From positions 1 to 64,000 of the forward strand of contig CAWGYT010000017.1 of assembly GCA_963826795.1 (NCBI GenBank): a DNA stretch of 64,000 nt, in the 5' to 3' direction. Position numbers and translations under genes: made by a program. The notes under the pieces were generated by a model that did no database searches, was not told the origin of the DNA, and saw only the letters and a program-made list of their open reading frames with translations. The stretch is from CAWGYT01 sp963826795 (GTDB taxonomy: Bacteria; Planctomycetota; Planctomycetia; Pirellulales; Pirellulaceae). This document shows positions 30,354 to 38,973 of this stretch, in pieces; the stretch's first letter is position 1; each line of letters begins with the position of its first letter.

Positions 30354-31736
30354 TCAATAGGCATACACCAGTCCGATGCTGGGTCCGTGATAGACGACGT
30401 CGCCGTCGTCGTTCAGCTGAGGCGGTCCCAGCGAAAGGAGGTCAATGTTCGTCTCCAGGTTCTGGCTCGCCAGGGCCACCCCGGACAACCAGTACGCGTT
30501 GTAACCGACTCGACAGACCAGTCGCGACGTGATGTTGTGGTTGTACATCAACGAGATCTCGCCCATAAACGCCGTCCGATCGCGCGAATCGGTCCCCTGC
30601 GCCTGAGCCAGTAAGGCGCCACTCCCGTTCGTGTTCCGGTAGGTCGAGCTAAGGGAAGCCTGATTCTGATAGATGCCGCCCTTAATCTCGAAGTCGACCC
30701 AGCCCTGGCCTCGTTTTAGGAACTGAGATTGCAGCCCGATTTGGACGCCGAAGAGGTCATTCTGCGTGCCCGTGTTCGATCGAATGACCGAACCGCCGGC
30801 GGGCAGGGACGAACTGGAAACGTAGCCGAATCGCTCGTCCAACTGCATATATCGCAAGCCAACCGAAAATGAATTCGCGACGCAGCAATAGCGTTGTGGC
30901 GCCCAAGTGTAGCGCGGTACGATCAGCCGGCGCCGCACGTTCAGTTCCACGCTGTCCCACTTCGATTCCATCTCGATCGAGGCGAAGTTGTTAAAATCGG
31001 CGCCGATGAACGCAACCGGCCGTCCGAAATTCGAGAATGGTGAAAACAGGTTGCCGGTTCCGCCCTGACTGTTCGGGCTGAGGTCACGCGTGGCCGCTGA
31101 TTGGTCCCACTCGTACGCGCCCAAATACGTTCCCTCGAGCCGATAGAGGTCGTTCAGACTGACGCCGAACGTCAATCGCAAGCCGGCATCGAACTCGGCG
31201 TCGACATCGCCCGTGTCGAGGGCCACAATTTCGCCCGGCCCCAGTGTCTGCATCACCAAATCGTCCTTCTGATCGCGCAGCAACGCCATCATCTCGACCG
31301 AAGCGTACCAAGTCGGTGGGGAACTCGTCCCACAGTCGCGACACATGTTCTTGTCGCAGTAATCCTCGTAGACCTCGCCGTAGGGACTGCACCAGTAGAG
31401 ATTCGTGAATTGCAGACCGGAGTTCCCACCGTGCCCCAAGACACCGCCGTGTCCCGCATGGCCGCCATGAGCGACGCCACAACGACACGAACTGGCCGAC
31501 TGCCCGCAGGCCAAGCACGACACCAACTGATACGGCGGAACGTCGGAGATCGCGGGAACGGTATCGGTCGACAAGGAGTTCTCTACTGAGGACTCGTTCG
31601 GAGAAAAGGCCATCGCGCGACCCGGTTCGCTTCCGCCTTGCGCCTGCACCATCGGTCCGCTCGCGGCGATTCCGACGATGCACATCAGAAGCTGAGCCAA
31701 GCGGCTCGCGGAGCTCGCCCAAGGTAACTGCCTCAT
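30354..31736 (-). CDS. BBP7-family outer-membrane beta-barrel protein
   Basis: From the ATG at 31736 (AAGGA about 9 nt upstream) the 460-aa protein has a signal peptide (MRQLPWASSASRLAQLLMCI...AQ). A Cys- and His/Gly-rich stretch follows (CLACGQSASSCRC, HGGHAGHGGVLGHGGNSG), then WYASVEMMALLRDQ, the typical start of planctomycete BBP7-type barrels. Alternating strands run to the C-terminal aromatic HGPSIGLVYAY. Several YMQLDERFGY-like segments fit a porin-like barrel that covers the outer membrane. No partner gene is adjacent. The His/Cys-rich stretch could bind metal but this is inference. Confidence 0.8.
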   Translation of the reverse strand: MRQLPWASSASRLAQLLMCIVGIAASGPMVQAQGGSEPGRAMAFSPNESSVENSLSTDTVPAISDVPPYQLVSCLACGQSASSCRCGVAHGGHAGHGGVLGHGGNSGLQFTNLYWCSPYGEVYEDYCDKNMCRDCGTSSPPTWYASVEMMALLRDQKDDLVMQTLGPGEIVALDTGDVDAEFDAGLRLTFGVSLNDLYRLEGTYLGAYEWDQSAATRDLSPNSQGGTGNLFSPFSNFGRPVAFIGADFNNFASIEMESKWDSVELNVRRRLIVPRYTWAPQRYCCVANSFSVGLRYMQLDERFGYVSSSSLPAGGSVIRSNTGTQNDLFGVQIGLQSQFLKRGQGWVDFEIKGGIYQNQASLSSTYRNTNGSGALLAQAQGTDSRDRTAFMGEISLMYNHNITSRLVCRVGYNAYWLSGVALASQNLETNIDLLSLGPPQLNDDGDVVYHGPSIGLVYAY

Positions 31737-32372
31737 GGATCCATTCCTTACCGGATACGTGACTATCCTTCGCCGCGACGAGGCGAACAATCCTAATAAC
31801 TAGTTCGTTAATCAGGCGACGAATCAAAAGCATTCCGAGAACGGTCAGCATCACCGCTGCGACCGTTATGTCCCCAACCTTGAGCCGGGCGTGAATTGTC
31901 ACGCGGCTGGATGCGACAAGTAGTTTGCTAAGGCCACTTTCCGGCGCAGCAACCCCAGTGAAGCGGCGGTTGGCACGCTGACAAGCCATGACAGCATGCC
32001 CGATGGTAGCTACGCCAACCGTGTCGACTCGACGCGTCAGCCGTCGCTCCCCAAGGCTTAGCCGAATTGGGACCCTCCACGGCAGATCAGCGACACGAAG
32101 GAACTCGTCGCCAAGAGAAACGGAAGCACGCTGGCAGGCTTCGGCACGAAGACCCGGAACTCGACGTGCCCGGTACGCCCGAAGGACTGATCGGGGCTCC
32201 AAGTCCGCGAACGCGCAAATCGCCCGTATCCGGTTCATCAATCACGCTCATCACCGCAGAGGCACATCAGAAAACTCGGGGCAGGCAGCGAAAAGAGCCC
32301 GCACGCGGTGCCGAGACAACTCTTTGTTTCGTAGGATGGCTCGTGGTATACAGCTTTGAAAAAGCAGGGAAC
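31737..32372. other. Intergenic region, 636 bp between divergent genes
   Basis: This lies between the starts of the BBP7-type gene (minus) and the VCBS protein (plus), so it should hold both promoters. I see no coding frame with family resemblance, no clear repeat and no RNA gene. An AT-richer stretch at about 31790-31830 stands out against the GC-rich surroundings and is the likeliest promoter region for the minus gene. Confidence 0.4.
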
Positions 32373-33623
32373 ATGAGGGTCATCTCCATGCGACTTCTGA
32401 CTGGATCGCTCACCCGGGCCCTGTGGGCGCGTTTTTTCCTTGCGATCTTGTTGTTTACCGCACGGATTTGGGCTCAAGAGTGGACGCGACATACGATCGA
32501 CGCCTCATCGCGCGGAGCGGATGGGGTGAGACCGATCGAACTTGCAGGACACGCCGACTGGCGAGCGATCAGTGTGGGTTGGGAAGAAGGAGGCCTCCAG
32601 CGCGTTTACCTCCGCCCCGGTCCAGACCAGGTTCGCCAACCGTGGCCGGCCGTCACCGTTGGCCGACAGGCCTCGCCGGAAGATGCCGTACTGGTCGATC
32701 TGGACGGCGACGGGGCGACCGATGTCGTGAGCTCGTGCGAGGGACGAACCCGCAGCATCTTTGTCCACTGGGCACCGTCAAAGCCCCGCGAATTTCTGGA
32801 TTCGAGCAAATGGACGACCGAGGCCTTTCCCGCGACGCAGAACATGACCCGCTGGATGTATGCCCTGCCAGTTCAGGTCGATGGTGAACATGGCGTCGAC
32901 CTGATTGTCGGAGCGAAAGACAGCCAGGCGACGATCGGATGGCTCCAGGCGCCGCCGAACCCGCGGGACCTCGCCGCCTGGAGATACCACGCGATTTGCC
33001 CGGCGGGCTGGGTGATGTCGCTGGTTGCCGACGATCTGGACGCCGATGGCGATGTGGATCTGCTCGTTTCGGATCGACGCGGACCCGGCCGAGGTGTTTT
33101 CTGGCTCGAGCATCCCGGCGTCGAACAGCTCGGCGTCACGTCCTGGGCACGCCATCGGATCGGATCGGAGGACTGTGAGATCCTGTTCTTGGCTTACGCC
33201 GATCTGGACCGCGATGGACAACGCGACGTGCTGGTGGCGACACATAAACAGGGGATCCGGCTGCATCGCCGAACTCAAGCAGTGGGCGATCGCTGGACGA
33301 CCCGCGAAATTCCCGCGCCGGAATCGATCATCCATGGTAAGGCGGTGGCCGTGGGCGATATTGACTTGGACGGCCAGTCTGACATCGTGCTGTCCAGCGA
33401 AACCCACTCGCGTCCAGGCAATGGCATCGTATGGATTGCCGGGAATGCAATCGGACTTGCCAAAATTCGCGCAGGGAACGTGCACGCGATCAGCGGAGAT
33501 GCAGGACAGAAGTTCGACCTGGTCCAACTGGTCGATCTGGATTCCGATGGAGACCTTGACGTCATGACGACCGAAGAACGAGAGAATCTGGGCGTCATTT
33601 GGTACGAGAATCCGCACCTGTAA
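32373..33623 (+). CDS. Exported FG-GAP/VCBS repeat protein
   Basis: The ATG at 32373 is preceded by AGGGA and begins MRVISMRLLTGSLTRALWARF with a signal peptide ending near WAQ. The 416-aa protein is a beta-propeller of calcium-binding blades: VDLDGDGATDVVSSCEG, DDLDADGDVDLLVSD, ADLDRDGQRDVLVATH, GDIDLDGQSDIVLSS and VDLDSDGDLDVMTTEE. Each blade ends with a W-x-E or I-V-W segment such as GVFWLEHPG and GVIWYENPHL. It is probably extracellular; function unknown. Its last 29 bases overlap the 3' end of the convergent PEP-CTERM gene. Confidence 0.82.
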   Translation: MRVISMRLLTGSLTRALWARFFLAILLFTARIWAQEWTRHTIDASSRGADGVRPIELAGHADWRAISVGWEEGGLQRVYLRPGPDQVRQPWPAVTVGRQASPEDAVLVDLDGDGATDVVSSCEGRTRSIFVHWAPSKPREFLDSSKWTTEAFPATQNMTRWMYALPVQVDGEHGVDLIVGAKDSQATIGWLQAPPNPRDLAAWRYHAICPAGWVMSLVADDLDADGDVDLLVSDRRGPGRGVFWLEHPGVEQLGVTSWARHRIGSEDCEILFLAYADLDRDGQRDVLVATHKQGIRLHRRTQAVGDRWTTREIPAPESIIHGKAVAVGDIDLDGQSDIVLSSETHSRPGNGIVWIAGNAIGLAKIRAGNVHAISGDAGQKFDLVQLVDLDSDGDLDVMTTEERENLGVIWYENPHL

Positions 33624-34665
33624 CGCACGCGCGTCGCTGGCCACATCGCAACGTCCGGCCGCGGCCAAGCACGACGAGCCCGCATCCGGCAAGGCTCGCC
33701 AGCAAATTCCCCGCCGGTTCCGGCACGGCCACCGCCGACCGATAGCCTTGCTCGAATCCGCCCGACTGGAATGCCAATACGACGTCACTTGCATCGAACT
33801 CCAGGTCCCCATTCCAATCACCTGTCGCCCAGGTGGAATTGGCAACTTGGCTATCTTCGTACTGTCCGGCCTGAAATACGACAATCAGATCCGAAGAATC
33901 GAACTTGAAGTCCATATTCGCATCGCCGAAGTAGCTGATCTTAATCCAGTCGACCCAGAATTCACGATCTGCCTGGTCAACCCGCGAGTCCGAGTTCAGG
34001 TCGAAGTAGGGTTCGTTGTTCCCTTCACGGACCTTGCGTGAAAGCAAGTCGATATCGCCGGCATCCAGTCTGCCGTCACCGTTCAGATCACCGAATCGCC
34101 CCGCTCCAGGAATCGAAACCGATACTTCGTCGACGTACAGGCGACCAGTCACATCCGGAGAGGGTCCTGTCAAGAAGTCAATACGAAGTGAGTCGGTCTC
34201 TTCGGGAACGACAAGCAGCTTATTGATTTCGACGAGTTCCAGTTGATCTTCCTGCACCAGAAAATCGGTTTGACCAAGATCGATTCCGGACGACAGCCAG
34301 GTCACCGTCATCCGAAATCCGTTGTCCGGTTGCTGACTGACGAAATCGTAGGCCCAGGACCATTGGAACTCGAGTTCGTCGGTCGGCATGGGCAGGCGAG
34401 CCGTCGTCGACCAGCTTGCGAAACCGCTCCCGCTGTTATCGTTGAGCAAGAGATTTCGGCTCCCGCCAGCAGGACGTGAAGTGTCCCAAACCGTACCGCC
34501 CCGGACGTTGCCACCGGGCACCCAGTCGTCCGGACGGCCGTCGCGATTGGCGTCCGTTTCGATATCCGGATTAGGCAGAAAATTACCGGGCAGGATCGCC
34601 GCTTGCCCATCATTCAAGGTTGCCGAACATCCGCCTAGCACGGCCCAAAGGATCCATCGTTTCAT
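33595..34665 (-). CDS. PEP-CTERM protein with dockerin-like module
   Basis: From MKRWILWAVLGGCSATLND (ATG at 34665) the protein of 356 aa has a signal peptide, a jelly-roll-like carbohydrate-binding domain (DIETDANRDGRPDDWVPGG; ELEFQWSWAYDFVSQ; RLYVDEVSVSI) and dockerin-like Asp motifs (GDLNGDGRLDAGDIDLLSR, DLNSDSRVDQADREFWVD). The module GDANMDFKFDSSDLIVVFQ then AGQYED and GDWNGDLEFDASDVVLAFQ follows. It ends VAVPEPAGNLLASLAGCGLV plus an Arg-rich tail, a PEP-CTERM signal with a longer tail than usual (about 25 residues after the hydrophobic helix). The tail overlaps the convergent VCBS gene, so it may have been extended by loss of the original stop. Confidence 0.8.
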   Translation of the reverse strand: MKRWILWAVLGGCSATLNDGQAAILPGNFLPNPDIETDANRDGRPDDWVPGGNVRGGTVWDTSRPAGGSRNLLLNDNSGSGFASWSTTARLPMPTDELEFQWSWAYDFVSQQPDNGFRMTVTWLSSGIDLGQTDFLVQEDQLELVEINKLLVVPEETDSLRIDFLTGPSPDVTGRLYVDEVSVSIPGAGRFGDLNGDGRLDAGDIDLLSRKVREGNNEPYFDLNSDSRVDQADREFWVDWIKISYFGDANMDFKFDSSDLIVVFQAGQYEDSQVANSTWATGDWNGDLEFDASDVVLAFQSGGFEQGYRSAVAVPEPAGNLLASLAGCGLVVLGRGRTLRCGQRRACVTGADSRTK

Positions 34666-35030
34666 GATGTCGTTCTCGATTCTTGCCAAAGACGTGTGAC
34701 GGTTTCGCAGTTGTTCATCGACGCGGCACGATCCAGCTCCCTCCTTGCATCGGCTCGGTGCGCGGGACGCTCAACATGGAAACTTTGCTAAAGGGCGCAG
34801 GATCGGGCCCAAGTTGCGAAACAAGGCGGCATCGATCGAGCACGAATGGCTCGCACGCCGCCCAACGAATGCTGGCAACGTGCTCACAAGCGTCGACAAA
34901 GTCGCCGCATTTTGACGATGATCCTCACGGGCCACAAGCAAAATCCGCGAACTTCCGCCGCCCCCCACTCGCGAGGAGATCGTACCGCACGGATGTCGTC
35001 CGTCGGCGCGCCACGTCCCTTCTCCCCAAC
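34666..35030. other. Intergenic region left of the insertion sequence
   Basis: This 365-bp stretch runs from the PEP-CTERM gene start to the left end of the IS. I see no gene. Its last ~20 bases (cgtcccttctccccaac) are the left half of a repeat hairpin of the array family, now separated from its right half by the IS. Confidence 0.6.
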
Positions 35031-35049
35031 GAGGTCGTGCAGCTTTTAA
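35031..35049 (+). repeat. Left terminal inverted repeat of the IS
   Basis: GAGGTCGTGCAGCTTTTAA, an exact match to the complement of 36656-36674. The base just outside is C on the left and does not pair with the outer base on the right, so the repeat stops at 19 bp. Confidence 0.95.
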
Positions 35050-35155
35050 GGCGTTTGAGCGGGGGGACTTGCGAAAAAAAATGACCTTCGTGCTATCGGC
35101 GATTTCGCACAAACTGTGCGTTGCTTTATCAACCGCAAACAACACGGAGGTCGTT

Positions 35156-36659
35156 GTGAGTTTAAGCCAATCGAGACAAACAAAAAACCCAGTTCCGAGC
35201 TTTTCCTCTTGCCGAGGGAGATCCCCGTTGGAAGGAGATCGGACAGCGACTCGGAGATGAACACCATGCCCAAGTCGTGGAGCGGCAAGTCAACAAGCTT
35301 GACCGGGCTACAATCGACCTGACCTATCGCGGGAGTGGATCAGAACCGTACGATCCGGTGGTGCTCTTGAAGATGGTGCTTTACCAATATCTGAAAGGCA
35401 ACCAGTCTCCAGCGACTTGGTACGAAGAGGCCAAATTCAACGAAGCCATGCAGTGGCTCGGGCGAGGCTATGTGCCAGCAAGGCGTACTTGGTATGACTT
35501 TCGCGACCGCGTTGGCAAGTTTATCGACCAGCTTCACGAACAGGTCATCGCCAGGGCACTCGACCAGGGTCTGGATCCCTCGGTTGGCGTTCAGGACGGA
35601 ACTGCGGTAGCCGCCTGTGCGTCGAGGCATCGTATGGTGAACCGTTCAACACTTGAAAAACGAATCGAACAACTGGGGTCAATCCTCAAAGGCAAGTTCG
35701 ATGACGAGTGGCCTAAATGGGTTCCGCCGACTGAATCCGGCAGGCTGGACTTAGCCGAAAGAATGAACAAGGCGTCCGAAGTTCTGGCAGAGAGAATCGC
35801 AAAAAACGCACGGAAACCAAGCGATAAACGCAAAGACCCGGAGAAGCTTCAAGTTAGTCTGAGCGACCCGGTCGCACCCCTGGGCCGCGACAAGCTAAAA
35901 GTCTTTCGTCCGCTTTACACGGTGCAATACGTGGTCGCCCCCGTCAGTCAGCTGATCCTGTCTTATGGTTGTGAACCCGAGGTAACGGATGTGGGCACCC
36001 TGGCACCCATGATTGACAAGACCCAGAAGGCCGTGCGTGGTCAATTAAGAACGATGCTGGCCGATGCGGCATACTGCTCGATTGTTGACCTGCAGGACTG
36101 CCGTGAACGCGGGATCGAGTTGCTTGCTCCAGTGCAATCCAATGCCTTCACCGAGTCGAAAAAGAAGGCCACACCGAATCCGCAGATACCGCGAGACGAA
36201 TTTGACTGGGACGAGGCCGAGCAATGTTATCGGTGTCCCCAAGGTCATCGTTTAGATTATCGCGATCGCACTCGCAAGCAACGTCATAGTGGTCGACAAC
36301 TGTGGGAGTCTCGCTATCGTTGCGACTCGGCTCATTGCGGTGCCTGTCCTCTGGCGGACAAGTGCCTTCGTCCTGGTTCCACTTGTCGAACGATTAAACG
36401 GCTGGAAGGGCAGGATTTGTTAGACGCTCAGCGAAAGAAGATGGCTGATCCAAACGTTCAGATGCGCTACCGAATACGCGGCCAAACTGTCGAACTGGCC
36501 TATGCCGACAGCAAAGGTAATCGTCGACTGCACCGCTTTCACGGACGCGGTCTCGCCCGCGTCCGCGCTGAGACTGGCCTGATGGTGGTCGCCCAAAACT
36601 CACTGCGTCTTGATCGCCTCGAACGAAATTCCCTAACCACAGTCAAAATACCAACTTAA
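35156..36659 (+). CDS. IS1182-family DDE transposase, possible frameshift start
   Basis: The main frame covers 35166-36659 and reads WKEIGQRLGDEHHAQVVERQ then RATIDLTYRGSG and YDPVVLLKMVLYQYLKG (DUF772-type N-terminal domain). DDE motifs are VQDGTAVAACASRHR, MLADAAYCS and Glu in ARVRAETGL. A four-Cys cluster (CPQGHRL...CGACPLADKC) lies between the last two. No ATG begins the main frame. The only good ribosome site is GGAGG at 35146-35150, five bases before GTG at 35156, in another frame. That frame would join the main one by skipping one base at the AAAAAA run (35182-35187), giving MSLSQSRQTKTQFRAFPLAE. Alternatively translation starts at GTG 35277 (461 codons). Function of the enzyme is fairly sure; the start is not. 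Confidence 0.85.
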
Positions 36660-36674
36660 AAGCTGCACGACCTC
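36656..36674 (-). repeat. Right terminal inverted repeat of the IS
   Basis: TTAAAAGCTGCACGACCTC, the exact reverse complement of the left end. The transposase stop codon lies inside its first four bases. Confidence 0.95.
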
Positions 36675-37146
36675 CAGCGCGGGAGAAGGTGGCCGAAGGC
36701 CGGATGGGGGGCTCGAGCATCGCCGCCAAACTCTCACCCCTCACGAGCCCTCACCCGCTGCTCCGCAGCGACCTCGCCCGGACGCGGGAGAGGTGACACA
36801 CCGCATGTCCCTTCTCCCCAGCGCGGGAGAAGGTGGCCGAAGGCCGGATGAGGGGGGCTCGAGCAGCGCCGCCAAACTCTCACCCCTCAAGAGCCCTCAC
36901 CCGCTGCTCCGCAGCGACCTCTCCCGGAACGGGAGAGGTGACACACCGCATGTCCCTTCTCCCCAGCGCGGGAGAAGGTGGCCGAAGGCCGGATGAGGGG
37001 GCTCGAGCATCGCCGCCAAACTCTCACCCCTCACGAGCCCTCACCCGCTGCTCCGCGGCGACCCCGCCCGGACGCGGGAGAGGTGACACACCGCATGTCC
37101 CTTCTCCCCAGCGCGGGAGAAGGTGGCCGAAGGCCGGATCAGGGGG
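36675..37146 (-). repeat. Tandem palindromic array 3 (three ~145-bp units plus end)
   Basis: The core GAGAAGGTGGCCGAAGGCC recurs at 36683, 36827, 36972 and 37117, spacings 144, 145 and 145. Each unit carries CTTCTCCCC/GGGAGAAG and a CGGGAGAGG stem, with the array-specific spacer cgccgccaaactctcacccctc. Read on the minus strand it begins 51 nt after the stop of the CxxCH protein at 37198. Its other edge is cut by the right end of the IS. Confidence 0.95.
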
Positions 37147-37150
37147 CAGC

Positions 37151-37169
37151 GTCCGGGCGGAACCCGGAC
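37151..37169 (-). terminator. Hairpin 3' of the CxxCH protein gene
   Basis: GTCCGGG (37151-37157) pairs with CCCGGAC (37163-37169) around a five-base loop, about 28 nt past the stop of the minus-strand gene ending at 37198. There is no T-tract, so Rho-independent termination is uncertain. Confidence 0.4.
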
Positions 37170-37197
37170 GAGCAAACAGACGCGGCGTGCTAAGTCC

Positions 37198-38442
37198 TCA
37201 CTCGTTCGACTGGTAGAGCTGTTGATAGATGTCGCTCGAGTGTTTCGTCGGGTCAAACTTGGCGATTAATCCGGCACTGACAAGCGTCGGGTTGATCTGC
37301 GCGGGCTGGCTAAATCCGCTATAGCTGACATAGTTGGGATCGAATGGATGAATCGAGAAAATCCCATCGCTGCCCCGGACTCGCCCGTACCAGTCTCGAC
37401 CAAAGTTGAAGTCGTTCACGTGCTGATTGACCGTCTCGTGACAGCGCATGCAGCTAATCCGGTCCACCTCGATGAAACCGGCGTCGTAGCGGGCCGGCAC
37501 GATGTGAAACGCGACATCCGTCGTGGGTGCAACTGTATGGACGCCGTTCGTACCCGTCCGCCACGTCGCTCCGAGTGCCGACTCAAAGACGGTCTCGGTC
37601 AGCAGTTTCGCGACCAGGCCATCGTCGCCGACGGCCGGCAGGTTATCCACACCCATTGCCTGTTGAAAGACTCTCGTCGAGTGGCTGGCGTCGGCCAACA
37701 CTTGGCGTTGGAGTGCGATCGGTTGCTCGAGATGATTCACAAGTCGGGTCACTTGCGGATTGTTTCGCCAATCGGGCTTCAATTCTGTGATTCGTTCCGC
37801 CAGTCGCGAGCTGGTAGTGAAAGGACGAAACACGTCGACTGACCATTCGCCTGTCTCGCGCGTGCGCAACCGAAGCTCAAACGTGTACAGTTTTCCCTGG
37901 GGCGAGCGGATCTGCAAGACTTCGCCCACCACGCTGCCCACGGGGAACGTCCAGGCGTATCCAAGTGACGAGCTCCCACGCAGCTGCTTGCGATACCAGA
38001 CAATTGGCTGCAGCTTGCCATCCTCGGTGCGCGGCAACCAAAGAAAACGAAACTTGCTGATGTTCGGACTCCGATGGGTTCCGCCAGGAGCTCCCCAGGG
38101 AAATTCGACGTTCGCGTTCCCGTAGGGCTCGCTTCCATTGGCCGAAACGTTGTACGACGGTGAGTGGATCCCGGGCAGCCCACTGCTCCAATCCTGATAC
38201 GCCGAAGGCATCTCTTGTTCGGTGTAGAAAATCAGCGAACGATCTTCCAGCATCGCCTGGACGCGCTCGTCGTTGACCTTGGGCAGGTAACCGCGAAGTC
38301 GTTGCTCCTTGTCCACCGAAACAAGTTGAAACGGTCGGCCCTTGACGGCGGTCCCTGGGGACGTCGCAGGCGCCATCGTGGGAAACGCCAAGCTGACGCA
38401 CAACCCACAGATTAACGGCAAAGTGGTCGTCACGGTTTGCAT
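37198..38442 (-). CDS. Exported protein with a single CxxCH haem-binding motif
   Basis: A 414-aa protein begins MQTVTTTLPLICGLCVSLAF with a signal peptide. The N-terminal half has no family I recognise (PFQLVSVDKEQRLRGYLPKV; WGAPGGTHRSPNISKFRFLW). Near residue 335 it has the segment RISCMRCHETVNQHVNDF, one CxxCH c-type haem site with nearby His residues, followed by GRDWYGRVRGSDGIFSIHPF. It may be a periplasmic monohaem cytochrome or a haem-bearing structural protein; no cytochrome biogenesis or redox partner gene is adjacent. It is a planctomycete-type protein of unknown role. The frame is intact. Confidence 0.65.
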   Translation of the reverse strand: MQTVTTTLPLICGLCVSLAFPTMAPATSPGTAVKGRPFQLVSVDKEQRLRGYLPKVNDERVQAMLEDRSLIFYTEQEMPSAYQDWSSGLPGIHSPSYNVSANGSEPYGNANVEFPWGAPGGTHRSPNISKFRFLWLPRTEDGKLQPIVWYRKQLRGSSSLGYAWTFPVGSVVGEVLQIRSPQGKLYTFELRLRTRETGEWSVDVFRPFTTSSRLAERITELKPDWRNNPQVTRLVNHLEQPIALQRQVLADASHSTRVFQQAMGVDNLPAVGDDGLVAKLLTETVFESALGATWRTGTNGVHTVAPTTDVAFHIVPARYDAGFIEVDRISCMRCHETVNQHVNDFNFGRDWYGRVRGSDGIFSIHPFDPNYVSYSGFSQPAQINPTLVSAGLIAKFDPTKHSSDIYQQLYQSNE

Positions 38443-38973
38443 CTGTTCGCTCCTCCGCTGGTGTCGTTCCAGTTTTCGATGCGTGCGGCCCTCGAAGCAT
38501 CAAGCGCCGACGGCAAGTGGGCGGCCTCGAACCGACGTGCGTCGGCTTGAAGCTTGCCCGACCCGCCGACGGATTGTAACAAGATGCGTTTCGTGCCATA
38601 GGGGTTGAGCGACCTGCGACCGGCTTGCGTCACAGCACGGCGGGGACTGACTCCCACCCGTTAGCGGGTCAAGAGGAGTTGGCGGAACGACGATTGAATT
38701 AGGGCGTCCTTTTTACTCAAGTCCTAACCCAGACACGAGTTTGTCACCGTTCACTTGGGGCCCTGGCCGCATCCCGTGTTGTCTCTCGGGAGGGGCTGCT
38801 CAAACGTACTCGGCACGATGGTGGCCGCGGAGATCATTTTTCTCGGAGGGATCCCGCCAAACCCGATTGGTGGCGTCTTTAGATGAGGCGGGGAGAATCA
38901 ACCGCTATACTGGCCAGGATTGAGGTGAACCGGGGGTCCACCGCATCTTGTTCTTCTGGCTGAGGCAAGCACC
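38443..38973. other. Intergenic region, 531 bp between divergent genes
   Basis: This lies between the CxxCH protein start and the Gfo/Idh gene start. I see no coding frame with family resemblance, no strong hairpin and no repeat shared with the arrays. It should contain promoters for both flanking genes. Confidence 0.35.

Larger units (their letters stand above)
35031..36674 (+). mobile_element. IS1182-like insertion sequence, 1644 bp, complete
   Basis: The element is bounded by perfect 19-bp inverted repeats: GAGGTCGTGCAGCTTTTAA at 35031-35049 and its reverse complement at 36656-36674. It carries one DDE transposase gene. The right repeat overlaps the end of the transposase by four bases. 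Flanks are the two halves of a palindromic repeat: tctccccaac on the left and cagcgcgggagaagg on the right. I see no clean target-site duplication. The internal sequence is less GC-rich than its surroundings, consistent with recent arrival. Confidence 0.93.

Noticed and set aside
29286..30620. Open frames of up to 276 codons across array 2
   Set aside because: Repetitive peptides tracking the 163-bp period on both strands; an artefact of the repeat composition.
35021..36690. Target-site duplication flanking the IS
   Set aside because: Left (ccaac) and right (cagcg) flanks do not match as a direct repeat. Only the split hairpin is clear.
21938..37146. CRISPR arrays
   Set aside because: Units are 145-179 bp, spacers are the same in every unit and no cas genes are present. 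These are tandem palindromic repeats.
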